From: Amaricoccus macauensis
GTDB taxonomy: Bacteria; Pseudomonadota; Alphaproteobacteria; Rhodobacterales; Rhodobacteraceae
Direction: 5' to 3'
Assembly (NCBI RefSeq): GCF_014201905.1
Contig: NZ_JACHFM010000001.1
Location: forward strand, 434,001 to 498,000
Length of the DNA: 64,000 nt
The notes under the pieces were generated by a model, which worked only from the letters and a program-made list of their open reading frames with translations, had not been told where the DNA came from and ran no database searches. Each line of letters opens with the position of its first letter. Position 1 is the stretch's first letter. The position numbers and the translations under genes are program-made. Below are positions 51,916 to 59,684 of the stretch, in pieces.

Positions 51916-53076
51916 ATGCTGCCCTCAGCAAACTGGAACTACCCGACCGCGATCCGCTTCGGCACCGGTCGCATCGACGAACTCGGTGACGCCTGCGCCG
52001 CCGCCGGAATCCGTCGCCCGCTGTTCGTGACCGACCCCGGGCTCGCCGGACTGCCGATCGCGCGGCACGCCCTCGAGGTGCTGGCCGCCGCCGGGATCGA
52101 GGCGGCGGTGTTCTCGCAGGTGAACTCCAACCCGACGGAGGAGAACGTCGAGGCCGGGATTGCCGCGATGCGCGCCGGGGACCACGACGGCGTGGTCGCC
52201 TTCGGGGGCGGCTCGGCGCTCGACTGCGGCAAGGTCGTGGCGTTCATGAAGGGCCAGACCCGGCCGATGTGGGACTTCGAGGACATCGGCGACTGGTGGA
52301 CCCGCGCCGATCCCTCGGGCATCGCCCCGATCATCGCGGTCCCGACCACCGCCGGGACCGGCTCCGAGGTCGGGCGGGCCGGAGTTATCACCAACATCGC
52401 GACCCACACGAAGAAGGTGATCTTCCATCCGAAGATGCTGCCGGCGCAGGTGATCCTCGATCCCGCGCTTACCGTCGGCCTGCCGCCGGCCCTGACCGCC
52501 GGGACCGGCATGGACGCCTTCGCCCACTGCCTCGAAGCCTACGCCGCGCCCTCCTATCACCCGCTGGCCGAGGGCATCGCCGTCGAGGGGATGCGGCTCG
52601 TGCAGGAGAACCTCGTCCGCGCGTACCGCGACGGCTCGGACCTCGAGGCGCGCGGCAACATGCTCGTCGCGGCGTCCGCCGGCGCGACCGCCTTCCAGAA
52701 GGGTCTCGGCGCGATCCACGCGCTCTCCCACCCGGTCGGCGCGCTCTACAACACCCACCATGGACTGACGAACGCCGTCTTCATGCCCTACGTGCTCGAC
52801 TTCAACCGCGAAGCGCTCTGGGACAAGGTCGACAGGTTGTCGGCCTGGCTCGGGCTGGAAGATGGCTTCTCGGGCTTTCTCGACTTCGTGCTGCGGATGC
52901 GGCGGGACCTCGGCATTCCGCACACCCTCGACAAGATCGGCGTCGATGACAGCCGCTTCGAGGAGATGGCGCGGATGGCCATTGTCGACCCCACTGCCGG
53001 CGGCAACCCCCGGAGCCTGACGGAGGCCGACGCCCTCGATCTCTACCAGCGCGCCATGGACGGCCGACTGGGGTAA
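51916..53076 (+). CDS. Iron-containing alcohol dehydrogenase
   Basis: A 386-residue group III alcohol dehydrogenase. VAFGGGSALDCGKV binds NAD, PTTAGTGSEVGRAGVI is the signature, and metal ligands are in GTGMDAFAHCLEAY and the H-rich GAIHALSHPVGALYNTHHGLTNAVF. The ATG at 51916 follows a purine-rich GCGAGAAAAAA. Its substrate may be an alcohol from amine breakdown, given the GS-like and ALDH genes upstream, but they are separated by the cytochrome genes. Confidence 0.93.
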   Translation: MLPSANWNYPTAIRFGTGRIDELGDACAAAGIRRPLFVTDPGLAGLPIARHALEVLAAAGIEAAVFSQVNSNPTEENVEAGIAAMRAGDHDGVVAFGGGSALDCGKVVAFMKGQTRPMWDFEDIGDWWTRADPSGIAPIIAVPTTAGTGSEVGRAGVITNIATHTKKVIFHPKMLPAQVILDPALTVGLPPALTAGTGMDAFAHCLEAYAAPSYHPLAEGIAVEGMRLVQENLVRAYRDGSDLEARGNMLVAASAGATAFQKGLGAIHALSHPVGALYNTHHGLTNAVFMPYVLDFNREALWDKVDRLSAWLGLEDGFSGFLDFVLRMRRDLGIPHTLDKIGVDDSRFEEMARMAIVDPTAGGNPRSLTEADALDLYQRAMDGRLG

Positions 53077-53187
53077 GCTCGGCAACAATCCGTTTCGCAA
53101 TGCCCGGATTTACTCCCCGGCGGGCACGGCTAAAGTGACGCGGAAGAAAGACACACCCCATCCCCAGGACACACGAAGGAAACCGAC

Positions 53188-53787
53188 ATGGCGAAGATCC
53201 TTGCCCTCTACTACTCCAGCTTTGGCCACATGGAGGCGCTGACCAATGCCGCCGCCGAGGGAGCGCGCGAGGCCGGCGCCGAGGTAACGGTGAAGCGGGT
53301 TCCCGAACTCGTCCCGGAAGAGGTCGCGAAGGCTTCCCACTACAAGCTGGACCAGCCGGCGCCGATCGCGCAGCCCGGCGAGCTCGTGGACTATGACGGG
53401 TTCATCATCGGGGTGCCGACCCGCTATGGCAACATGGCCTCCCAGATGAAGAACTTCTGGGACCAGACCGGCGGCCTCTGGGCCAAGGGCGCGCTGATCG
53501 ACAAGGTTGCGACCGTCATGTCGTCGACCGCGACCCAGCACGGCGGCCAGGAGTCGACGATCCTCACCACCCAGGTCGTGCTGCAGCACCATGGCATGCT
53601 GATCGTGCCGCTCGGCTACGGCTACGCCGGGCAGATGGGCACCGACAAGTACCGTGGCGGCTCGCCCTACGGCATGACGCTCCTGACCGGCGGCGACGGC
53701 TCGCGCTGGCCCGACGAGGACGATCTGGCCGGCGCCCGCTTCCAGGGCAAGCGCGTGGCCGAGATCACCAAGAAGATGCACGGCTGA
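53188..53787 (+). CDS. wrbA: NAD(P)H:quinone oxidoreductase, WrbA type
   Basis: A 199-residue tetrameric flavodoxin-like enzyme reducing quinones by two electrons. [22 protein letters not shown] is the FMN-binding start; [27 protein letters not shown] and [16 protein letters not shown] are WrbA signatures. A GAAGGAAACC site precedes the ATG. It is monocistronic and converges on a DUF2188 gene. It may detoxify quinones formed from catechols. Confidence 0.95.
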   Translation: MAKILALYYSSFGHMEALTNAAAEGAREAGAEVTVKRVPELVPEEVAKASHYKLDQPAPIAQPGELVDYDGFIIGVPTRYGNMASQMKNFWDQTGGLWAKGALIDKVATVMSSTATQHGGQESTILTTQVVLQHHGMLIVPLGYGYAGQMGTDKYRGGSPYGMTLLTGGDGSRWPDEDDLAGARFQGKRVAEITKKMHG

Positions 53788-53804
53788 CCGCTCGCCGCGG
53801 CCGC

Positions 53805-54044
53805 TCAGTCCTCGACTTCGGCGTCCGGGCGATCATTGCCTTGCGCCACTTCCGAGTGCCAGCGGCCGCGGTCGTCTTCCCACGAGATGCCTTCGGTGGC
53901 GCCGGGCGTCCGCTGCTCGGCCGCTGCCCGCTCCGCCGCCGAATGCGCCTCCTCCTGGGAGGCGAACGGCTCGGAGTAGGTGCCATTCACCCGGTAGGCC
54001 CAGCCGCCATCATGCGGCACGATCTCGTATGTCACCTTGGTCAT
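53805..54044 (-). CDS. DUF2188 domain-containing protein
   Basis: A 79-residue protein of the DUF2188 family. YEIVPHDGGWAYRVNGTYSEPFASQEEAHSAAERAAAEQ is a clear match to this small beta-beta-alpha domain. The acidic tail (NDRPDAEVED) is variable. The function is unknown. ATG 54044 follows a GGGGGGA ribosome site. Confidence 0.83.
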   Translation of the reverse strand: MTKVTYEIVPHDGGWAYRVNGTYSEPFASQEEAHSAAERAAAEQRTPGATEGISWEDDRGRWHSEVAQGNDRPDAEVED

Positions 54045-54172
54045 CGGTTGATCCCCCCTTTCGCAAGTCTGGAAGACTGACGCCCGCAAGCCCCGAAGGT
54101 CAACGCCCGTGGGGCCGCATTCGCCGTCAGTATACCTTGAAGGATCACCGGGAGCGGGGCATCTACCCTAGC

Positions 54173-54778
54173 ATGGATCGCCCCCTCCTCAATCCGTCCG
54201 AGATCGAGCGCGCGCTCGGCACGCCGGCTCTGGCCTCTTCGGACTATGATCTGAACCCCACCGTCCGGCGCCCGGACCGCCCCCTGCGGTCCGCGTCGGT
54301 CCTCATTCCGCTGGTCGAGCGGGGACCGGGACTGAACCTGGTGCTCACCCGGCGCGCCGCGCGTCTGACCCATCACCCGGGCCAGATCGCCTTTCCCGGC
54401 GGCAAGCAGGACCCGACCGACGCCTCGCCGCTCGCAACCGCATTGCGCGAAGCCAACGAGGAGATCGGTCTCGATCCCTCCGGGGTCGAAGTGCTCGGTG
54501 CCCTCGACTTCCACGAGACGGTCACCTTCTTCAACATCTCGCCATTCGTCGGACTGGTGCCGTCGGACTTCCGCCCGGTGAGTGACCCGGGCGAAGTCGC
54601 GGAAGTGTTCGAGGTGCCGCTCGAGTTCGTGCTCGACCCGGCGAACCTGCAGATCCACCGCCGGCAATGGCAGGGCCAGTGGCGGGCGTATTACGCCATC
54701 CCCTACGGACCTCACTATATCTGGGGAGCCACCGCCCGGATGCTGAAAGCGCTCGCCGACCGGTTGCAGGCCCCCTGA
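54173..54778 (+). CDS. NUDIX CoA pyrophosphatase
   Basis: A 201-residue NUDIX hydrolase of the NudL/CoA pyrophosphatase group. The Nudix box runs from FPGGKQDPTD to ALREANEEIGL, with the usual first Glu as Asp as in many of this subfamily. LVLTRRAARLTHHPGQIAFPGG is the UPF0035 signature. It splits CoA into 3',5'-ADP and phosphopantetheine. Its stop overlaps the CCA transferase start as TGATG, a pairing common in alphaproteobacteria. Confidence 0.92.
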   Translation: MDRPLLNPSEIERALGTPALASSDYDLNPTVRRPDRPLRSASVLIPLVERGPGLNLVLTRRAARLTHHPGQIAFPGGKQDPTDASPLATALREANEEIGLDPSGVEVLGALDFHETVTFFNISPFVGLVPSDFRPVSDPGEVAEVFEVPLEFVLDPANLQIHRRQWQGQWRAYYAIPYGPHYIWGATARMLKALADRLQAP

Positions 54779-55947
54779 TGCGCATCGCCGGGGACTGGCT
54801 GGCGGCTCCGGCGACGCAGGCCGTCTGCGCCGCCCTGACCGCACGCGGAAACCGCGCGCTCTTCGTCGGCGGTTGCGTGCGCAACGCCCTGCTCGGGCGC
54901 CCGGTCGCCGACATCGACATCGCGACCGACGCGGTGCCCGAGACGACCATTGCCCTCGCCCGCGCGGCCGGCCTGCATCCGGTTCCGACCGGCATCGCGC
55001 ACGGCACCATCACCATCGTGGCGGGCAGGCGGCCCTATGAGGTCACGACGTTCCGCCGTGACATCGAGACCACGGGCCGCCACGCGACTGTCGCCTTCAC
55101 CTCCGACGTGGTGGATGACGCGCGTCGCCGTGATTTCACCATGAACGCGCTCTATGCCGACCGGTCGGGCGAAGTTGTGGACCCGCTCGGCGGCCTGCCC
55201 GACCTGCTCGCCCGGCGGGTGCGCTTTGTCGGCGACCCGGCCGAGCGGATTGCCGAGGACTACCTCCGCATCCTGCGGTTCTTTCGCATTCACGCCTGGT
55301 ACGGCGATCCGGCGGGCGGTCTCGACCCGGACGGCCTCGCCGCCTGCGCCGAGCTTCAGGACGGGCTGGAGCGGCTGTCGCGCGAGCGGGTCGGCGCCGA
55401 GATCTGCAAGCTGCTCGGCGCCGACGATCCCGCGCCGTCCGTGGCGGCGATGGCCGCCACGGGGATTCTCACGCGCATCCTGCCCGGCGCCGACCCGGCC
55501 GGGCTCGCGCCGCTCGTGCATGTGGAGAAGGCCGCAGGGTTCGGCCCGGACTGGCGGCGACGGCTGGCGGTGCTCGGCGGCGATCCGGCGTGGCCCGACG
55601 CGCTGCGCCTCTCCCGCGCCGATGCGCGCGCCGTCGCGGCGATCCGGGCGGCGCTTTGCGATGGCCTGCGACCGGCGGCGAGCGCCTGGCGTCATGGGGC
55701 AGACGCCGGCCGGGACGCCGCGCTCATCACCGCATCTGCCACCGGGGGAGCCGTGCCCGGCGACCTCGCAACCGAGCTCGCCCGGGGGGCGTCGTCGCGC
55801 CTGCCGCTCGCGGCGCGCGACCTCGGGCTCGAGGGTCCGGCCCTCGGGGCAGCGCTGCGCCGGGCTGAAGCGGCATGGATCGCGGCGGACCTGCGGCTCG
55901 ACGATGCCGCCCTGCGCGCGGCAGCGGCCGGACGAACTCCCGCTTAA
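54778..55947 (+). CDS. CCA tRNA nucleotidyltransferase
   Basis: A 389-residue class II nucleotidyltransferase that adds or repairs the CCA end of tRNAs. FVGGCVRNALLGRPVADIDIAT contains the GG motif and catalytic Asp pair; the usual Asp after Arg in GGxVRD is Asn here. RRRDFTMNALYAD and RIAEDYLRILRFFRIHA are the conserved neck motifs. The C-terminal half is Ala-rich and variable. It is coupled to the NUDIX gene. Confidence 0.92.
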   Translation: MRIAGDWLAAPATQAVCAALTARGNRALFVGGCVRNALLGRPVADIDIATDAVPETTIALARAAGLHPVPTGIAHGTITIVAGRRPYEVTTFRRDIETTGRHATVAFTSDVVDDARRRDFTMNALYADRSGEVVDPLGGLPDLLARRVRFVGDPAERIAEDYLRILRFFRIHAWYGDPAGGLDPDGLAACAELQDGLERLSRERVGAEICKLLGADDPAPSVAAMAATGILTRILPGADPAGLAPLVHVEKAAGFGPDWRRRLAVLGGDPAWPDALRLSRADARAVAAIRAALCDGLRPAASAWRHGADAGRDAALITASATGGAVPGDLATELARGASSRLPLAARDLGLEGPALGAALRRAEAAWIAADLRLDDAALRAAAAGRTPA

Positions 55948-56023
55948 GGCGAATAGTGGCGGAAAATCTGCCACAACTGTGCCTGATACGTAACAGTCCT
56001 ACTCCTTAAGTGCCTATCCGGCG

Positions 56024-56053
56024 TTGTCACAAGCAACAGGCTGGCTCTATGCT
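56024..56053 (+). promoter_or_regulatory. Putative promoter of the OmpA-like gene
   Basis: TTGTCA (56024-56029) and TATGCT (56048-56053) are separated by 18 bp, placing a start near 56060, about 34 bp before the ATG. A GTGGC/GCCAC inverted repeat lies upstream at 55956-55974. Confidence 0.45.
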
Positions 56054-56093
56054 CGGGGCAACAAGAAGAGCAGTCAAAGACGCTGGGGCAGGC

Positions 56094-56996
56094 ATGAAAC
56101 GCACATGGGCATATCTTGCCGGGGGAGGCGCGTTGCTTCTCGCCGGAATAACCGTAACCCAACTCGCCGACCATCGGGGCACGACCGGCGGACCGACGCT
56201 CGCCGCGCCGACCTCGACCCTGCCGGCGAGGGTCGCCGAGGCGCCCGCCACGCAAGTTGCGGCGATCGGCGCCGAGGGCGCTGCGCGCCTCGCGGCCGCG
56301 GAAGCCGAGATCGACCGGCTCACGGAAGCCCTCGCCGCCGCCACGGCGGAGAACACGGAACTCCACCGCACCCTCGCGCTGCGCGATACGGTGCTCGATA
56401 CCCTGAAGGCGAGCGTGGCCGAGCGCGACGCCGCCCTTGCCGACCTGCGGGACCGTCTCGCCTCGAACGAGGCCGAGCTTGCGAGTCTCAACGGCCGGCT
56501 CGACGGCCTGAAGGCGCCGGCTGACTTCGATCACGCGCTCGCCTCGCTGAAGCTCGACGCCGGCGGCCCGAGTGTCGCCCGGATCGAGCCGGCGGCCGTC
56601 AGCAGTGGGGATGCGGGCTTCGCACCCGGCGCGCCGGTGCGCGAGAGCGGCAGCGCGGTGGTCGAGGTACAGTTCGACTTCGCGTCCTCGGCGCTCACCC
56701 CCGGTGGTCAGGAGCGCGCCGCGGTCGCGGCCGCGACGCTCTCGGGCATGGCGCTCGCGGAAGTCCGCGTGGTCGGCCATACCGACCGGGTCGGCCGCCC
56801 CGAGGCGAACCGCCGGCTCGCCGCCCGCCGGGCGGACGCAGTCGCGCGCTTCCTCGTCGAGGCAGGTCTGCCGGCCGACATCATCGTCATCGATGGTGCC
56901 GGCGAGGCAGGCGCGCCGATCACCACCGACGATGGCGTCGCCGAGCCGCTGAACCGGTCGGTGCTGATCTTCGCGCAGGCAAGGCCCACCAGCTGA
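56094..56996 (+). CDS. OmpA family protein with coiled coil
   Basis: A 300-residue envelope protein. A membrane segment or uncleaved signal (YLAGGGALLLAGITVTQLA) is followed by a coiled coil of about 90 residues (AEAEIDRLTEALAAATAEN onward), then a C-terminal OmpA peptidoglycan-binding domain with VEVQFDFASSALTP and VVGHTDRVGRPEANRRLAARRADAV. It probably tethers the inner membrane to peptidoglycan, like MotB-type or Pal-type proteins, but no motA or tol gene is near. The ATG 56094 is preceded by a GGGGCAGG site. Confidence 0.87.
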   Translation: MKRTWAYLAGGGALLLAGITVTQLADHRGTTGGPTLAAPTSTLPARVAEAPATQVAAIGAEGAARLAAAEAEIDRLTEALAAATAENTELHRTLALRDTVLDTLKASVAERDAALADLRDRLASNEAELASLNGRLDGLKAPADFDHALASLKLDAGGPSVARIEPAAVSSGDAGFAPGAPVRESGSAVVEVQFDFASSALTPGGQERAAVAAATLSGMALAEVRVVGHTDRVGRPEANRRLAARRADAVARFLVEAGLPADIIVIDGAGEAGAPITTDDGVAEPLNRSVLIFAQARPTS

Positions 56997-57003
56997 CGAA
57001 ACG

Positions 57004-57023
57004 GGGGGAGCTGTCGCTCCCCC
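57004..57023. terminator. Bidirectional terminator hairpin
   Basis: GGGGGAGC (57004-57011) pairs perfectly with GCTCCCCC (57016-57023) around TGTC, between the convergent OmpA-like and leuA genes. No long T-run is present. Confidence 0.6.
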
Positions 57024-57029
57024 ACCCGC

Positions 57030-58583
57030 TCAGGCGCTCGCCGCCTCCGGCGCGGTCTTCAGGCGGCGAACCAGCAGCTTGTTGATGGCGTTCACGTAAG
57101 CCCGCGCCGAAGCGACCACCGTATCGGTGTCCGCCGACTGGCCGGTGACGATCTTGCCCCCCTCCTCGAGCCGGACGCTCACCGTCGCCTGCGCGTCGGT
57201 GCCCTCGGTCACCGCATGGACCTGATAGAGGTTGAGCTTCGCGGTGTTCGGCACCAGGCTCTGCACCGCCTTGAAGACCGCGTCCACCGGACCGTCGCCG
57301 ACCGTCTCGACCTCATGCTCCACGCCGTCGATCACCAGCGTCATCTCGGCGGTCTGCGGCCCGTCGGTGCCGCAGACGACGCGCAGCCGCTTCACCTGGA
57401 TCCGGTCGTTCGCCGCATGGGTGTCGGTGTCCTGCATCAGCGCGATCAGGTCGTCGTCGTAGACTTCCTTCTTGCGGTCGGCGAGTTCCTTGAACCGCAC
57501 GAAGACGTCGCGGAGCTGGTTGTCGCCCACCGCATAGCCCAGTTCGGCGAGCTTCGAGCGCAGCGCCGCGCGGCCGGAGTGCTTGCCCATGACGAGGCTG
57601 GTGGCGTTGAGGCCCACGTCCTCGGGCCGCATGATCTCGAAGGTCTCGGCGTTCTTCAGCATCCCGTCCTGGTGGATGCCGCTCTCGTGGGCGAAGGCGT
57701 TCTTGCCGACGATCGCCTTGTTGAACTGCACCGGGAAGCCCGAGACCGTGGCGACGAGCCGGCTCGCCTGCATGATCTTCGACGTGTCGATGCCGGTCCG
57801 GTAGGGCATGATGTCGTTGCGGACCTTCATCGCCATCACGACTTCCTCGAGCGCGGTGTTGCCCGCCCGCTCGCCGAGGCCGTTGATGGTGCATTCGATC
57901 TGCCGGGCACCGGCCTCGACGGCGGCGAGCGCGTTCGCCGTCGCCATGCCGAGGTCGTTGTGGCAGTGGGTCGCGAACACCACCTCGTCCGCGCCGGGCA
58001 CCTTCTCGATCAGCATTCGGATGAGATCGGCGCTTTCGCGCGGCGCGGTGTAGCCGACCGTGTCGGGGATGTTGATCGTCGTGGCACCGGCCTTGATGGC
58101 GATCTCGACCACGCGGCAGAGATAATCATGCTCGGTCCGGGTCGCGTCCATCGGCGACCACTGCACGTTGTCGCAGAGATTGCGCGCGTGGCTCACCGTC
58201 GCGTGGATGCGCTCGGCCATCTGGTCCATGTCGAGGTTCGGGATCGCCCGGTGCAGGGGCGAGGTGCCGATGAAGGTATGGATGCGCGGCCGCTTCGCGT
58301 GTTTCACCGCCTCCCAGCAGCGGTCGATGTCCCGGAAATCGGCACGGGCGAGGCCGCAGATCACCGCTGACTGCGCCATCTGCGCAATGCGGCTCACCGC
58401 CTCGAAGTCACCCTCGGAGGCGATCGGGAAACCCGCCTCGATGATATCGACACCCATCTCGTCGAGGAGACCGGCGATCTGGAGCTTCTCCTCCAGCGAC
58501 ATCGTGGCGCCGGGCGACTGCTCGCCGTCGCGCAGCGTGGTATCGAAGATTACAACCCGGTCCTGGGCCTTTGCATCGGTCAT
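57030..58583 (-). CDS. leuA: 2-isopropylmalate synthase
   Basis: LeuA condenses acetyl-CoA with 2-oxoisovalerate, the first step of leucine synthesis. The 517-residue protein has FDTTLRDGEQSPGATMSLEEKL with the catalytic Arg-Asp, HCHNDLGMATANALAAVEAGA with metal-binding His, and a C-terminal allosteric domain for leucine feedback (VRLEEGGKIVTGQSADTDTVVASARAYVNA). The 5' region encodes a Leu-rich leader peptide and a hairpin, so expression is probably set by attenuation as well as by feedback. Confidence 0.97.
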   Translation of the reverse strand: MTDAKAQDRVVIFDTTLRDGEQSPGATMSLEEKLQIAGLLDEMGVDIIEAGFPIASEGDFEAVSRIAQMAQSAVICGLARADFRDIDRCWEAVKHAKRPRIHTFIGTSPLHRAIPNLDMDQMAERIHATVSHARNLCDNVQWSPMDATRTEHDYLCRVVEIAIKAGATTINIPDTVGYTAPRESADLIRMLIEKVPGADEVVFATHCHNDLGMATANALAAVEAGARQIECTINGLGERAGNTALEEVVMAMKVRNDIMPYRTGIDTSKIMQASRLVATVSGFPVQFNKAIVGKNAFAHESGIHQDGMLKNAETFEIMRPEDVGLNATSLVMGKHSGRAALRSKLAELGYAVGDNQLRDVFVRFKELADRKKEVYDDDLIALMQDTDTHAANDRIQVKRLRVVCGTDGPQTAEMTLVIDGVEHEVETVGDGPVDAVFKAVQSLVPNTAKLNLYQVHAVTEGTDAQATVSVRLEEGGKIVTGQSADTDTVVASARAYVNAINKLLVRRLKTAPEAASA

Positions 58584-58627
58584 GGGGGTTCACCCTTGGT
58601 CTGGAGCTTCTTCGGCGCGTCGGGCTC

Positions 58628-58666
58628 CCTCTGAGCGCGCGCGCCGTGACCGGGCACGCTCAGAGG
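58628..58666 (-). promoter_or_regulatory. leuA attenuator hairpin
   Basis: CCTCTGAGCG (58657-58666 on the minus strand) pairs with CGCTCAGAGG (58628-58637) over a 19-base loop. The first arm covers the last codons and stop of the leader peptide. The Leu-codon segment GCTTCTTC (58677-58684) is also complementary to GAAGAAGC (58606-58613) near the leuA ribosome site. The exact terminator/antiterminator pairing is not resolved. Confidence 0.6.
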
Positions 58667-58743
58667 CGGCTAAGCAGAAGAAGCCCGGCAAGCCGGCCAA
58701 CGGCCGTCGCCTCAAGTCCCGCGCTGATCCGGTGCATGCTCAT
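58660..58743 (-). CDS. leuA leader peptide (Leu-rich)
   Basis: A 27-residue open frame, starting MSMHRISAG and ending AGLLLLSRL, lies 76 bp upstream of leuA on the same strand. Six of the last ten residues are Leu, including four in a row, as expected for ribosome stalling in leucine attenuation. There is no Shine-Dalgarno site; a TATACT -10 box ends seven bases before the ATG, so the transcript would begin at or next to the start codon. Leaderless leader peptides are known for trpL in Sinorhizobium. Confidence 0.7.
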   Translation of the reverse strand: MSMHRISAGLEATAVGRLAGLLLLSRL

Positions 58744-58750
58744 GGGGCGG

Positions 58751-58778
58751 AGTATAGCCGCGACTCGGGGGAGTTAAA
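58751..58778 (-). promoter_or_regulatory. Putative leuA promoter
   Basis: On the minus strand TATACT (plus 58751-58756) lies 16 bp after TTTAAC (plus 58773-58778). The -10 is good and the -35 weak. The predicted start coincides with the leader peptide ATG. The remaining part of the 309-bp leuA/SDR gap shows no other clear feature. Confidence 0.5.
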
Positions 58779-58892
58779 GCCGGAATCGCGCGGGCGGACC
58801 GGGGGAAATCGTTCGGATCCGCCGTGCCCGACGTGTAGCTTCGGAGAAGGCCCGGCGCCTGCGCGCCGGGCAGGGCAGGCGGCGGAGGCGGT

Positions 58893-59684
58893 ATGCGCGC
58901 ACGATTCGACTACACCGGGTGCAAGGTTTTCGTCGCGGGCGGCACCAGCGGCATCAACCTCGGGATCGCGAAGGCCTTCGCCGCGGCGGGCGCGCGGCTC
59001 GCCGTCGCGAGCCGCAACCCCGGAAAGGTCGAGGCCGCCGCCGCATCGCTCGGAGAGGGCGCGCTCGGCTACGCCGTCGACGTGCGCGACGCCGCGGCCA
59101 CCGAGGCAGCCTTTGCGGCCTTTGCCAGCGAGGCCGGCCCGATCGACGTCGTCGTCTCGGGTGCGGCCGGCAACTTTCCGAGCCTTGCGAAGGATCTGAC
59201 CCCCAACGGCTTCAAGGCGGTGATCGACATCGACCTGATCGGCACCTTCCACGTGATGCGCGCGGCCTATCCGCACATGCGCCGCCCCGGCGGCAGCCTC
59301 ATCAACATCTCCGCGCCGCAAGCGACGATCGCGATGCCGATGCAGCTCCACGTCTGCGCCGCGAAGGCCGGCGTCGACATGGTGACGCGTTGTCTTGCGG
59401 TCGAGTGGGGGCCGGAGGGGCTCCGGGTCAACGGCGTCGTCCCCGGGCCGATCGATGGCACCGAGGGCATGGCCCGCCTCGCGCCCACGGAAGGGATGCG
59501 CGCGGCGATCGCGGCCTCCGTGCCGCTCGGGCGCCTCGGCACGCCGGAGGACGTGGCGGGGGCCTGCCTCTGGCTCGGGTCGGACGCCGCCTCTTACGTC
59601 AACGGCACGATCGTCTTCGCCGACGGCGGCTGGGCCGAGCGCGGCGCGCCGGTCGCCCTGCCCTCCCGCGGATCACCGCGATGA
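58893..59684 (+). CDS. SDR family protein, 2,4-dienoyl-CoA reductase-like
   Basis: A 263-residue short-chain dehydrogenase. VFVAGGTSGINLGIAKAFAAAGA is the cofactor site with the INLGIA pattern of 2,4-dienoyl-CoA reductases. The usual Tyr-x3-Lys site reads VCAAKAG, lacking Tyr, as in mitochondrial-type DECR. It likely helps degrade unsaturated fatty acids. Its stop overlaps the acyl-CoA dehydrogenase start as ATGA, consistent with beta-oxidation. Confidence 0.87.
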   Translation: MRARFDYTGCKVFVAGGTSGINLGIAKAFAAAGARLAVASRNPGKVEAAAASLGEGALGYAVDVRDAAATEAAFAAFASEAGPIDVVVSGAAGNFPSLAKDLTPNGFKAVIDIDLIGTFHVMRAAYPHMRRPGGSLINISAPQATIAMPMQLHVCAAKAGVDMVTRCLAVEWGPEGLRVNGVVPGPIDGTEGMARLAPTEGMRAAIAASVPLGRLGTPEDVAGACLWLGSDAASYVNGTIVFADGGWAERGAPVALPSRGSPR

